Source of the DNA: a virus
Direction: 5' to 3' (one strand)
IMG/VR virus record: IMGVR_UViG_3300048806_000005
Span: 1 to 42,257 of that record
Length of the DNA: 42,257 nucleotides
A program made the translations under genes and the position numbers. The notes under the pieces were generated by a model. The model saw nothing but the letters and a program-made list of their open reading frames with translations. It ran no database searches and had not been told where the DNA came from. Numbering within the stretch: the stretch's first letter is position 1; each line of letters starts with the position of its first letter. Shown here piece by piece: positions 13,534 to 20,933 of the stretch.

Positions 13534-13952
13534 GAGCGACCTCCTAAGTTTTTAAGTCTTAATACACCAAGCACCCAGTCATAGTTGTGATCCACGATCT
13601 CGCAGTAAGCATGGCCGTTCCAGTTCTGGTCTAGTGATGTAAAGTGGTTTACATCACCATCACCAGTGGCGATTGAAACATGTCCATTCTGGCCTATGCC
13701 ACTCCCAAAAACCACCATATCCAGTACTTGTGGCACAAACTCCGGTGTATTTGGGATTAAATCGAAATCCTGCCTAGTCTGATCCGTAGCCAGCGTGTAT
13801 ATCTCGTAGGCTCTGAGGTGCATGATGTCATCCAGAGGCACGTTGTGGTCTATACAGAACTGCGAGGCTAGATCATAACACTGGGCATAGTTACTGGGGT
13901 CGTATGCTTCTATCGTTTTACCGATGTATTGCTGTATCCAGGGGTTATTCAT
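13530..13952 (-). CDS. Endolysin, CHAP domain
   Basis: 140 aa, a single CHAP domain without a cell-wall-binding module. The catalytic Cys is in NYAQCYDLASQFCIDH (about residues 22-37), His in GQNGHVSIATGDG, followed by FTSLDQNWNG and the terminal VLGVLRLK typical of phage CHAP amidases/endopeptidases. No signal peptide, so it needs the holin. Its ATG overlaps the stop of the 23-residue frame before it (ATGA), and its stop overlaps the GTG of the small membrane gene. Confidence 0.88.
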   Translation of the reverse strand: MNNPWIQQYIGKTIEAYDPSNYAQCYDLASQFCIDHNVPLDDIMHLRAYEIYTLATDQTRQDFDLIPNTPEFVPQVLDMVVFGSGIGQNGHVSIATGDGDVNHFTSLDQNWNGHAYCEIVDHNYDWVLGVLRLKNLGGRS

Positions 13953-14020
13953 AGTACCCTACCATAAGAACTATCAGGAGTTGTCCGTCTAATTTTGGAT
14001 TTGGCCGTTTCTAGTTTCAT
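13949..14020 (-). CDS. 23-residue coupling peptide before endolysin
   Basis: ATG (14020) has AAAGGAGG upstream, the best ribosome site in this cassette, and overlaps the preceding stop. The peptide starts MKLETAKSKIRRTTPDSS and ends GRVL. Its TGA overlaps the endolysin ATG. Its main role may be to deliver ribosomes to the endolysin start. Confidence 0.5.
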   Translation of the reverse strand: MKLETAKSKIRRTTPDSSYGRVL

Positions 14021-14181
14021 TTGTCCTCCTTTATTCCTAAATGCTTCTTAACTATATCATGGTGAGCCAGCACTTGTTTGTGCCGCTTCTTGGCTCGTCT
14101 GTCGAGATTCCACATCGTAGGCACTGCCCAGATGAGATTTGAAAGAAGGTTTTGACTTAACCCGTTGAGGTAGTCCCACAT
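14017..14181 (-). CDS. 54-residue lysis-cassette protein
   Basis: Starts MWDYLNGLSQNLLSNLIWAV, a short amphipathic to hydrophobic helix, and continues with a strongly basic stretch (NLDRRAKKRHKQVLAHHD). Its TGA overlaps the ATG of the next small gene. It follows the gene at 14184 by two bases. Position and amphipathic helix suggest a membrane-associated lysis or virion accessory protein. No family is recognised. Confidence 0.55.
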   Translation of the reverse strand: MWDYLNGLSQNLLSNLIWAVPTMWNLDRRAKKRHKQVLAHHDIVKKHLGIKEDK

Positions 14182-14183
14182 TC

Positions 14184-14384
14184 TTACTTGCCTTTGGCTA
14201 ATTTCTTAGCTACTTTGTGCATAATTTTTCCAGCTACACGTTCGCCTGCCTCTTCACTGCCATACTTAGCGGCGGCCTTGGCCTGCACCGCTTTGAACCC
14301 GGTCTTGCCGGGTACATTCTTCTTACCGATGTCCCCGCCGTGGCGGGCTTTCTTATATATCTTGGATAGTGCCGTGAATGCCAT
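14184..14384 (-). CDS. Small basic Ala/Lys-rich protein
   Basis: 66 aa, GGAG upstream of ATG. Very basic, with GFKAVQAKAAAKYGSEEAGE and a Lys-rich end (KIMHKVAKKLAKGK). Similar short basic proteins are common in phage late regions, possibly DNA-associated virion proteins, but no function is established. It is the first gene of the lysis unit and is preceded by a member of the hairpin family. Confidence 0.6.
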   Translation of the reverse strand: MAFTALSKIYKKARHGGDIGKKNVPGKTGFKAVQAKAAAKYGSEEAGERVAGKIMHKVAKKLAKGK

Positions 14385-14402
14385 CGTGACTCCTTTATTA
14401 AC

Positions 14403-14429
14403 AAAAATCCCCCGCTATGGCGGAGGCCT
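14403..14429 (-). terminator. Hairpin family copy (before the 14184-14384 gene)
   Basis: On the minus strand: TATAGT, eight bases, then GGCCTCCGCC-ata-GCGGGGG-ATTTTTG. It lies 19 bases before the start codon. On the plus strand the same region carries TATACT upstream of groES. Confidence 0.6.
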
Positions 14430-14469
14430 GATATACTATAGACATTAGCATAAATTGGAAGGACATAAC

Positions 14470-14760
14470 ATGGCTCAACTTGTTCCCGTAGGGAATAATG
14501 TATTAGTGCAACTCTCTGACCGCTATAAGGGCGTAGCTTCTATTGAAAAGAAGTTTGACTCTCGTACTAGCGGCGTAATCGTAAGCGTAAGTGATGGCAT
14601 AGAGGACTGGTCTTATAATACCGGGGAACTATCACCTGAGAAAATGGTCGGCCATAAGATATACTTCGAGGAGTATGTAGACTCCGCCCGCGTCGAGCAT
14701 GAGGGTATGAGCTATGCCTTTATCGCATGGGATAAGATCAAGGGATACCTCGGTGAATAA
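14470..14760 (+). CDS. groES: GroES-like co-chaperonin
   Basis: 96 aa, the normal Cpn10 length, with GGAAGGA before ATG. It begins LVPVGNNVLVQLSD as GroES proteins do, has a mobile-loop region around residues 26-40 (KKFDSRTSGVIVSVSDG) with the G-[VI]-[IV] contact for GroEL, and later KIYFEEY...YAFIAWDKIKGYL. It forms the lid over GroEL. GroEL follows with an 8-base overlap. Phages often carry a GroES substitute (T4 gp31) to fold their capsid protein; having the GroEL partner too is less usual. Confidence 0.88.
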   Translation: MAQLVPVGNNVLVQLSDRYKGVASIEKKFDSRTSGVIVSVSDGIEDWSYNTGELSPEKMVGHKIYFEEYVDSARVEHEGMSYAFIAWDKIKGYLGE

Positions 14761-16291
14761 TAGGCTAATTACAAACCCCGAAGAAGTACAAGCTAAAATA
14801 CGCTCTGCCGCCCAACAAATGTACGACGTGGCCGTAGCCGCCTATGGCCCCAGCTCAGGTAATGTCTTGCTCGGCCAGGAATGGGGCGACCCCATTACCA
14901 GCCACGATGGTGTCACGAACCTATCCCAGATAGAATTAGAAGATGATTTCGAGAATGCCGTAGCCGCTGTCATTAAGCAAGCCGCCAAGAAGTGTAACGA
15001 GGTTGTTGGCGATGGGACTACTGCCAGCACGATACTTGCCTATCACCTATTACAGGAAGCGCAGAAGCGGGTAGCAGGTGGCATCAATCGGATGGTAGTA
15101 GCCCGTGAGTTGCAAGATTCCGCTTTTATAGCTCTAGAACACTTGGACAAACTATCTAAACCAGTGAATATGGACGGTGGTACTCTTCTGGCCATCGCTA
15201 CTATCTCATCTGGCAATAGTGCGGTTGGCTCTTTGGTCAGTCATGTGATTGAAGAGGTCGGCGTGGATGGTGGCACTACCATCGAGGACTCCCCCGCTCT
15301 GGGCGTGAGTTATGAAATCGTAGACGGCTTTCACTTCGCTAAAGGTCTGCCACACCTGGCCTTTGCTACTGACTACGCCAAGCTAGAGGCAGCCTATACC
15401 GCACCCGAAATACTCATTACCAATAAGAAGCTGTCCACCGCTACTGACATGGGTCTGATCCTAGAGAAATTAGTAGCTGGCGGCATAAAGGAGCTGGTTA
15501 TCATCGGTGAGGTCAAAGACGATGCTCTGGCTATGCTGGCTCTGAACAAGCATAAAGGTATTTTGACTGTCACTCCCGTTGAGCCGCCCGTATCCGCAGG
15601 TAACCGCGTCTTATTCCTGGAAGACATAGCTAAGGTAACAGGTAGCACAGTACTAGGAGAGGGCATGAGCGGAGCAGACTTTGATATCAGTATGCTCGGT
15701 AGCGCTCGGTCGGTGACCGTCACTCAGCTTGCCACCACCATTATCGGTGGCGAGGGTGACCATATCGAGGAATACATTGCTAAGGTTCAAGCACAGCTTG
15801 ATGAAGCCACTCATCCAGTAGATATCCAAGCTATCAAAGACAGGCTCTCTAAGCTCTCAGGGAAAGTAGCTATCATCCGCGTCGGCGGCGCTACTACCAC
15901 AGAGCAGAAAGAGACTCGCTTGCGTGTTGAAGATGCTGTCTGTGCGTCACAGGCCGCTCTTAAAGGCGGTGTAGTGCCTGGTGGCGGGGTGGCTCTGGCT
16001 ACGGTGAGTGGTACGAGTTTTGATAACGCTTACAAAGCGCTTCTGCGACAGTTGGTTCATAATGCTGGTCTTAACCCTGAGAAGATACTGAGCCTAGTCG
16101 AAAGCGCCCCATCGTGGCATGGGTTTGACTTATTAACAGTGGGGGATAAGCCTGTGGACATGTACGAGGCTGGGGTCATTGATCCGACCCTGGCTATCCG
16201 CGAAGTAGTTATTCGAGCTACCAGCGTAGCAGCCGACCTCATTAAGACGGCAGCCATTAAGGTAGTCGTAAAGGAGAAAGAAAATGGTTAG
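14753..16291 (+). CDS. groEL: GroEL chaperonin
   Basis: 512 aa from the GTG at 14753, which overlaps the groES stop; host GroEL is about 540. AYGPSSGNVLLG and SHDGVTNLSQIELED (equatorial domain), GDGTTAST (ATP phosphate contact), GGVVPGGGVALATV and the late Asp in AGVIDPTLAIR are all present, so ATPase residues appear intact. The apical-domain region is shorter than usual. The C-terminus (KVVVKEKENG) lacks the GGM tail. It would fold the capsid or other virion proteins with the adjacent GroES. The four small genes after it overlap in turn, forming one operon. Confidence 0.93.
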   Translation: MNNRLITNPEEVQAKIRSAAQQMYDVAVAAYGPSSGNVLLGQEWGDPITSHDGVTNLSQIELEDDFENAVAAVIKQAAKKCNEVVGDGTTASTILAYHLLQEAQKRVAGGINRMVVARELQDSAFIALEHLDKLSKPVNMDGGTLLAIATISSGNSAVGSLVSHVIEEVGVDGGTTIEDSPALGVSYEIVDGFHFAKGLPHLAFATDYAKLEAAYTAPEILITNKKLSTATDMGLILEKLVAGGIKELVIIGEVKDDALAMLALNKHKGILTVTPVEPPVSAGNRVLFLEDIAKVTGSTVLGEGMSGADFDISMLGSARSVTVTQLATTIIGGEGDHIEEYIAKVQAQLDEATHPVDIQAIKDRLSKLSGKVAIIRVGGATTTEQKETRLRVEDAVCASQAALKGGVVPGGGVALATVSGTSFDNAYKALLRQLVHNAGLNPEKILSLVESAPSWHGFDLLTVGDKPVDMYEAGVIDPTLAIREVVIRATSVAADLIKTAAIKVVVKEKENG

Positions 16292-16571
16292 TGTACTAGC
16301 ATTATTATTCGTGGGCTACGTAGTGGGTCGCTGGGTGTACAAGGCGCAGCATTGGGGTGATCTTATGCTTCGTGCCGTCTTGAGGCGTTACGGAGGCTCT
16401 GGTGCAGTCACACCGCAAAGCAAGGGAGCTGTTACTGACTACACGCCATATGATGACGGCTTCATATTGCCCAAGGCTGGCGGAGTAGTCCTACCCAAGA
16501 GTCCCATGAAGGCTAATTGGGAAACCAAGAAGGCTCAAGACAAAGAAATATTGGACAAGACAATTGGCTAG
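16284..16571 (+). CDS. Membrane-anchored small protein of chaperonin operon
   Basis: 95 aa, start overlapping groEL by 8 bases, with AAAGGAG upstream. One N-terminal membrane helix (VSVLALLFVGYVVGRWVY), then a polar Gly/Lys-rich domain. No family is recognised. Tight coupling to groEL suggests shared timing, not necessarily shared function. Confidence 0.6.
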   Translation: MVSVLALLFVGYVVGRWVYKAQHWGDLMLRAVLRRYGGSGAVTPQSKGAVTDYTPYDDGFILPKAGGVVLPKSPMKANWETKKAQDKEILDKTIG

Positions 16572-16791
16572 GTCTGGCTACATAGACTCCAAAGGCGTGT
16601 ACCACGACGGCCTTAGCACCGAGGCGGTTGAAGCCATTAACCCAACGTGGAAAGGCTGGGATTTACGTCGCCAGCAGGAAAAGTATGCCAAGGACATCTT
16701 GCAGCCGCGCAGACCAGATGGTAGTATCAATCCTGAATATCGTCAGGCGTATAAACATCAATTCGACAAGAAAACAGGAGATTGGAAATAG
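16564..16791 (+). CDS. Hypothetical protein of chaperonin operon
   Basis: 75 aa from a TTG that overlaps the previous stop. Polar, with YIDSKGVYHDGLSTEAVEAI and a basic C-terminus. No motif is recognised. The overlap pattern with both neighbours supports translation. Confidence 0.55.
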   Translation: MARSGYIDSKGVYHDGLSTEAVEAINPTWKGWDLRRQQEKYAKDILQPRRPDGSINPEYRQAYKHQFDKKTGDWK

Positions 16792-16958
16792 TGTCGCAAG
16801 GAAATAATCCAGGCAATCCGAAGAATAGCCCAAGTAAAACTGCTAAATACAAATGGCATACGCAGGTGTCCTTGGCTAATAAGCTACGGCGGATGCTGAA
16901 ACACCTCAAATACAATCCCAAAGACCTACAACTAAAAGCCAGACTGGAGAAACGATAA
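16791..16958 (+). CDS. Small basic protein of chaperonin operon
   Basis: 55 aa from GTG, one-base overlaps with both neighbours. Asn/Pro/Ser-rich start (SQGNNPGNPKNSPSK) and a basic helical end (ANKLRRMLKHLKYNPKDLQL). Possibly nucleic-acid-binding, by charge only. Confidence 0.5.
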   Translation: MSQGNNPGNPKNSPSKTAKYKWHTQVSLANKLRRMLKHLKYNPKDLQLKARLEKR

Positions 16959-17188
16959 TGTCTAAAAAACTGAAGGATAAAGTAGCTATTCAAAGCGAGT
17001 GGAAGACCGTAGAGCTGACTAATGAGCAGGTTTACTTTATAAACAGAATTACCGAGAACTCTACTGCTCTATTGAAAGATTACCTCGGCGTTCTGGCCGT
17101 CTCTAATGGCCTACCCGTGGGCGAGAATATTCAGTTTGATCTTGAGCCAGGCGGCAAGACCGTCAAGATGCGTGTCGCTCCTACTTAG
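16958..17188 (+). CDS. Hypothetical protein, last gene of chaperonin operon
   Basis: 76 aa. Contains a predicted helix (TNEQVYFINRITENSTALLK) and a Gly-rich beta-like end (FDLEPGGKTVKMRVAPT). Its stop overlaps the end of the convergent virion gene at 17181 by 8 bases, leaving no room for a separate terminator. Confidence 0.6.
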   Translation: MSKKLKDKVAIQSEWKTVELTNEQVYFINRITENSTALLKDYLGVLAVSNGLPVGENIQFDLEPGGKTVKMRVAPT

Positions 17189-19301
17189 CAGTAGCGGCGT
17201 TATTGTAAAACTCTTCAAGACTTGCAAGTTTAGTCTGAACAACACTGGCGGGGTCAGCAGGTTGCGGCAAAAAGCTCGAATAAGTCTTACGTTCAGCGCT
17301 TGTCATGGCCTTGCCTGTGCGAATACGCGATATAACATCCATAGCTTCGTCACGAGCATTTAGAAAGTTTGTCGTCCCTGCTAAATTACCCGATATACCC
17401 CATAGCCCTGTTCCACTAGCAGTCCGAGCCAGTAAGCTGGGGTCAGCAGCAAGCATAGCCCTCATATCCTTAATGGCGCTAAGGCCCATCAGTACATTGG
17501 CTTGATTCTGGACTGCGGCGACGCTTTTGTTGGCTGTACTCGCCTCTGACTTCATCATATTGTAGATAGCCGATAGAGCCGTGACATTCTTACCTTTGTT
17601 ATTCACGAGATCCATGAGCATCGCGGTAGAGTACCGTTGCTTCAAGTCCTCCGCTTCCTTGTCGGCTGTAGAAGTACCAGTGGTGCCTGTACCAGTGGTG
17701 CCCGTACCGCTAAGTGAGCTTAGACCGAGATCAGGAGAAGCACTTGAAGGAGTGGTAGCAGGAGTAGCTTGCGGGTGAACAACGCCTGGAGTTGCCGATC
17801 CTGCCGATAGCCCAGCTAAACCTGGAAGCATGGAAGTCCCAGCGCTAACTAAAGCCGACGTTTCTCCTGGGATAGTCTCGGTAGTCTGACCGCCAAACTT
17901 TTGCAGGATATTCCCAGTACCAATTTCTATTGCACTGGCTAATCCTTTGGCTTCTGGCACTGGAGCACTAATACCACCGACATTAGTTCTTGCTACACCA
18001 CCACTACTACCAGTTTTGCTTGCAGCGTTGAGAGCACCTTTACTTATATCTGATAGGTTATGGTACTTATCGAATAAAGGAGCCGCTGTCGATATTTGAT
18101 TACGCAAGAAGTCATTTAGGACAGTCCTGACCCCTAGATTAACCTCAGCTTCTTTGCTCAATGTAGCATCAGGAGCAAATGCCTTGTTTGGCACTGAGTC
18201 ATCAATACCCTTACGGAAGTTCCAAATATCATAGGCATCCCCAACTCCTGATTTATTGGTAGTTTTACTCTCCATATTATTGAGTACGTTTGTAAGATAT
18301 TCCTCTTGAGTATTGTTTAGCGGTATAGAGCGATCACTAAAGTATGCTCTAACAGACTCTTTGAGTGAATCCATAGTGGGCTTACTAACTTCACCATAGC
18401 TTTTAACTGCCTTGTCTATTGCCTTGCCAGTATCATTTAATTTAGGAGCTATATCCCTAGCTATCGTTGCTGGCCCCCTCCACATGGGTAAACCTTCGGA
18501 CTTAGCAAAGTTCAAGAGTTCATCTTGTCTGGCAGGAGTTATCTGCTTGCCATTGAGCGATTGGCCTATACCAAGTCCTTGCTCCCCAGCCGCCATATTT
18601 TGTCCCATATAGCTAACTCGGCTAGGCCCCGTAGCCACCTTGGTAGCTCCCTTTGACGCTAGTGCGCTTAGCCCCTTACCGACTCCCCCAGCAACACCAC
18701 CGATTAAGCCGCCCGCCAAGCCGCCCGTCAAACCACTATCTATAAGTTGCCCTGCTCCTTGTCCTTGTTCCATGCCACTCGTCACGCCACTTGTAGCGCC
18801 AAACTTTGCTCCTAGCTTCGCTCCGCGTCCTATAGTATTTAACAGCCCAAGCCCCCTGTCTGCCATGCCTAACCCATTGAGACCAGGTATCACCGTGGCT
18901 AAGTTAAGGCCAGCCTGACCAAGTGCTCCAGTGCCTTTCTCAAGAGTAGTACCTAGTGGTTCTGCTTGTTGTTGAGCGACTGTAGGCTGTACTACTCCAG
19001 GCTTTGAAAATACCTGAGCTTTACGTAACTCATCCAGAGCCGCCTGTTTGCTCTTAGCTAACGCCGTACCCTTCTCACCTTTAGCCATAGAACCCAGTGA
19101 GATACCTGCGGCTCCCAAACTATGAGTTAAATCGCCAGGTAGTCCCACTATGGTACTAGCAACAGGTTTAATTAAGCTGTTATAAAGCCAACTGCCAATA
19201 CTGCCAGAAGTAGACGGTTGAGCCATTGGAGTTGAAGTTGGTGTAGCGGATGGTGTAACCTGAGCCGCATTATTACCCCAAAAAGATGATGAAAGTGCCA
19301 T
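17181..19301 (-). CDS. Large virion-associated protein (internal or ejection protein candidate)
   Basis: 706 aa from the ATG at 19301, which has GGAGG five bases upstream. The start is Ser/Thr/Gln-rich. Residues about 30-65 include an amphipathic/hydrophobic stretch (LIKPVASTIVGLPGDLTHSL). A long Gly/Ala-rich region with GLTGGLAGGLIGGVAGGVGK (about 200) could cross a membrane. The middle is helical and a second low-complexity linker of Gly/Thr repeats lies near residue 540. Two adjacent Ala/Gln-rich genes with membrane-like segments in a short-tailed phage suggest proteins ejected with DNA. No lytic domain is recognised. Confidence 0.6.
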   Translation of the reverse strand: MALSSSFWGNNAAQVTPSATPTSTPMAQPSTSGSIGSWLYNSLIKPVASTIVGLPGDLTHSLGAAGISLGSMAKGEKGTALAKSKQAALDELRKAQVFSKPGVVQPTVAQQQAEPLGTTLEKGTGALGQAGLNLATVIPGLNGLGMADRGLGLLNTIGRGAKLGAKFGATSGVTSGMEQGQGAGQLIDSGLTGGLAGGLIGGVAGGVGKGLSALASKGATKVATGPSRVSYMGQNMAAGEQGLGIGQSLNGKQITPARQDELLNFAKSEGLPMWRGPATIARDIAPKLNDTGKAIDKAVKSYGEVSKPTMDSLKESVRAYFSDRSIPLNNTQEEYLTNVLNNMESKTTNKSGVGDAYDIWNFRKGIDDSVPNKAFAPDATLSKEAEVNLGVRTVLNDFLRNQISTAAPLFDKYHNLSDISKGALNAASKTGSSGGVARTNVGGISAPVPEAKGLASAIEIGTGNILQKFGGQTTETIPGETSALVSAGTSMLPGLAGLSAGSATPGVVHPQATPATTPSSASPDLGLSSLSGTGTTGTGTTGTSTADKEAEDLKQRYSTAMLMDLVNNKGKNVTALSAIYNMMKSEASTANKSVAAVQNQANVLMGLSAIKDMRAMLAADPSLLARTASGTGLWGISGNLAGTTNFLNARDEAMDVISRIRTGKAMTSAERKTYSSFLPQPADPASVVQTKLASLEEFYNNAATAK

Positions 19302-19302
19302 A

Positions 19303-20085
19303 TTATCCTCCAAATACCTGCGGGAAGTTTGCTTCTAACTGTTGCTGTGTCATGCCACCAGATATAGCTTGCCCAATCTGGGCGGCAAGCATCTTGTCAT
19401 TCTGGGAACCTTGAGCAAGCATATCCAGAGCGTCCTGGGCAGAATCTCCGTTCATATCTAAGTATCTTCCCATCGTGATAGGTGTGCCATTAGCGTCGGT
19501 AAAGCTATAACCACCTACCGAGTTTCGACTCATAGAGCCTTTCGTACCGCTACTGCTACCTCCTAAAAGAGCGGCAAGCGTAGCCGCATCTATACCGCTA
19601 CCACTACTGGCCGCAGAGTTAGCCGCGGTTTGGTTGGCTTCTCTCGCTTGCTCAGCGAGCTTTTGCTGGTCGGCAAGGTTACTGTATACCTGTTGTAAGC
19701 TATTAAACTTGTTCTGCGCTCCTTGCATATTCAATGACGCCATTTGCTGTGCTTGGCTTAGAGCGTTCTGGTAATCACCTGACGTGTTCTGATAAAGACC
19801 ACTAAGCTGAGTGAGCTGATCCGACATTGGTGCCCGCTCCTGAGCTACTAGCCGCTGCCTGGCCGCTTCCGATACGAGGCTACCCTGCGTCCGTCCTGTT
19901 ACAGATGGGTCTACGTTAGCCAGAGCCGTGTCTGCGCCCTGGACGGCTTGGCGTGAATTTTGTACCTTGCTGTAGAGGTCAGGTAGGTTAAACTGCGTAG
20001 ACGCCTGTCCGTATACATCTGCCCCTGACGGCATCTGGTAGCCCTGGACTGCTTGCTGTGCGGCATTAAGCTGGCTTGTATCCAT
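19303..20085 (-). CDS. Virion-associated Ala/Gln-rich protein
   Basis: 260 aa, GGAGC before ATG. Mostly helical and rich in Gln and Ala (YQNALSQAQQMASLNMQGAQ), with a Ser/Gly linker near residue 155-180 and a C-terminal helix ending GMTQQQLEANFPQVFGG. It ends one base before the larger virion gene, so the two are co-made. Possible partner in an internal ejection complex; no family is recognised. Confidence 0.6.
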   Translation of the reverse strand: MDTSQLNAAQQAVQGYQMPSGADVYGQASTQFNLPDLYSKVQNSRQAVQGADTALANVDPSVTGRTQGSLVSEAARQRLVAQERAPMSDQLTQLSGLYQNTSGDYQNALSQAQQMASLNMQGAQNKFNSLQQVYSNLADQQKLAEQAREANQTAANSAASSGSGIDAATLAALLGGSSSGTKGSMSRNSVGGYSFTDANGTPITMGRYLDMNGDSAQDALDMLAQGSQNDKMLAAQIGQAISGGMTQQQLEANFPQVFGG

Positions 20086-20103
20086 AGATAGCTCCTATTA
20101 AAC

Positions 20104-20129
20104 AAAAAGACCGCCGTGGCGGTGGCCTT
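20104..20129 (-). terminator. Hairpin family copy (before 19303-20085 gene)
   Basis: Minus strand: CTATAGACAATAAGGCC then ACCGCC-ac-GGCGGTCTTTTTG. Typical intrinsic-terminator shape, yet only 19 bases before the next start codon and after a TATAGA hexamer. Confidence 0.7.
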
Positions 20130-20171
20130 ATTGTCTATAGTGTAACCACTTTTACTAAGTTTGGCTATTGA

Positions 20172-20933
20172 TTAGATAACTCCTATGTCGGGAGTAGCAG
20201 TCCTTTGGAACAGCCTGACTTTAATCAGTATGCTAGGGTACGAGTAAGCAGCGGGAAAGTTCCCGAAGTAAGTAGGGTTAATCGTGTCGTACCGGAAATA
20301 AACATTACTAGAATCTACCCAGGCTCGTATGCAGTTGCTTATAGTGAAACCGCCAGTCACGGGCAATCTACCAAATAAGCCGATAAAAGGTAGCGGGGAG
20401 TCGGCTATAAATCCAGGAGAGGAGAAGTCGTCTCTCACATGAGCTATCAAGATAGGCGGAGTGCCTGTAAGACCGTGAGGCATATACCAAAGACTGCCGA
20501 TATTATTAGGCGAGACAGCAGGGATAGTGCCACCAGGAATGCTCACCTGGAAACCAGCCGCTTGCTTAATCAAAATATCATCAGTGTTCAGAGTAAGCTG
20601 CGTACTGGTAGCTTCGAGCACGTCAACGCCTGGAAGTGATATCTTAATACCACCGCCGTCCTTGAATAAGGTTGGATCCCAGCCCATTATCACCCTGGGT
20701 ATTTCATGCTCATCAGGTACTATAAGTCTGCCCCTGATCTTCTGGTCGCCTCTGGTGTTACCCACACTCACCCGCCGTGGTACTATCCTCTGTTGCTGGG
20801 CTACTGCGTCTATAGAGAAATCATTGATGACCGTGAAGCCATCGTCTAGTTTCTGCTCTTCTACCGGCCTTAATTCCTGATCGGCGTCATAAAAGCTATC
20901 CTGGGCGTTTGTTTCATAAAGCGGAGTCGCCAT
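20172..20933 (-). CDS. Hypothetical tail/virion protein
   Basis: 253 aa from the ATG at 20933, which overlaps the stop of the preceding gene (TAATG); a longer upstream start lies inside that gene and is unlikely. Beta-rich, with a basic RGDQKIRGRLIVPDEHEIPR segment, and a C-terminal half that looks like an all-beta domain (GGFTISNCIRAWVDSSNVYF). Coupled to the nozzle-like protein, so probably a tail component. Confidence 0.6.
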   Translation of the reverse strand: MATPLYETNAQDSFYDADQELRPVEEQKLDDGFTVINDFSIDAVAQQQRIVPRRVSVGNTRGDQKIRGRLIVPDEHEIPRVIMGWDPTLFKDGGGIKISLPGVDVLEATSTQLTLNTDDILIKQAAGFQVSIPGGTIPAVSPNNIGSLWYMPHGLTGTPPILIAHVRDDFSSPGFIADSPLPFIGLFGRLPVTGGFTISNCIRAWVDSSNVYFRYDTINPTYFGNFPAAYSYPSILIKVRLFQRTATPDIGVI

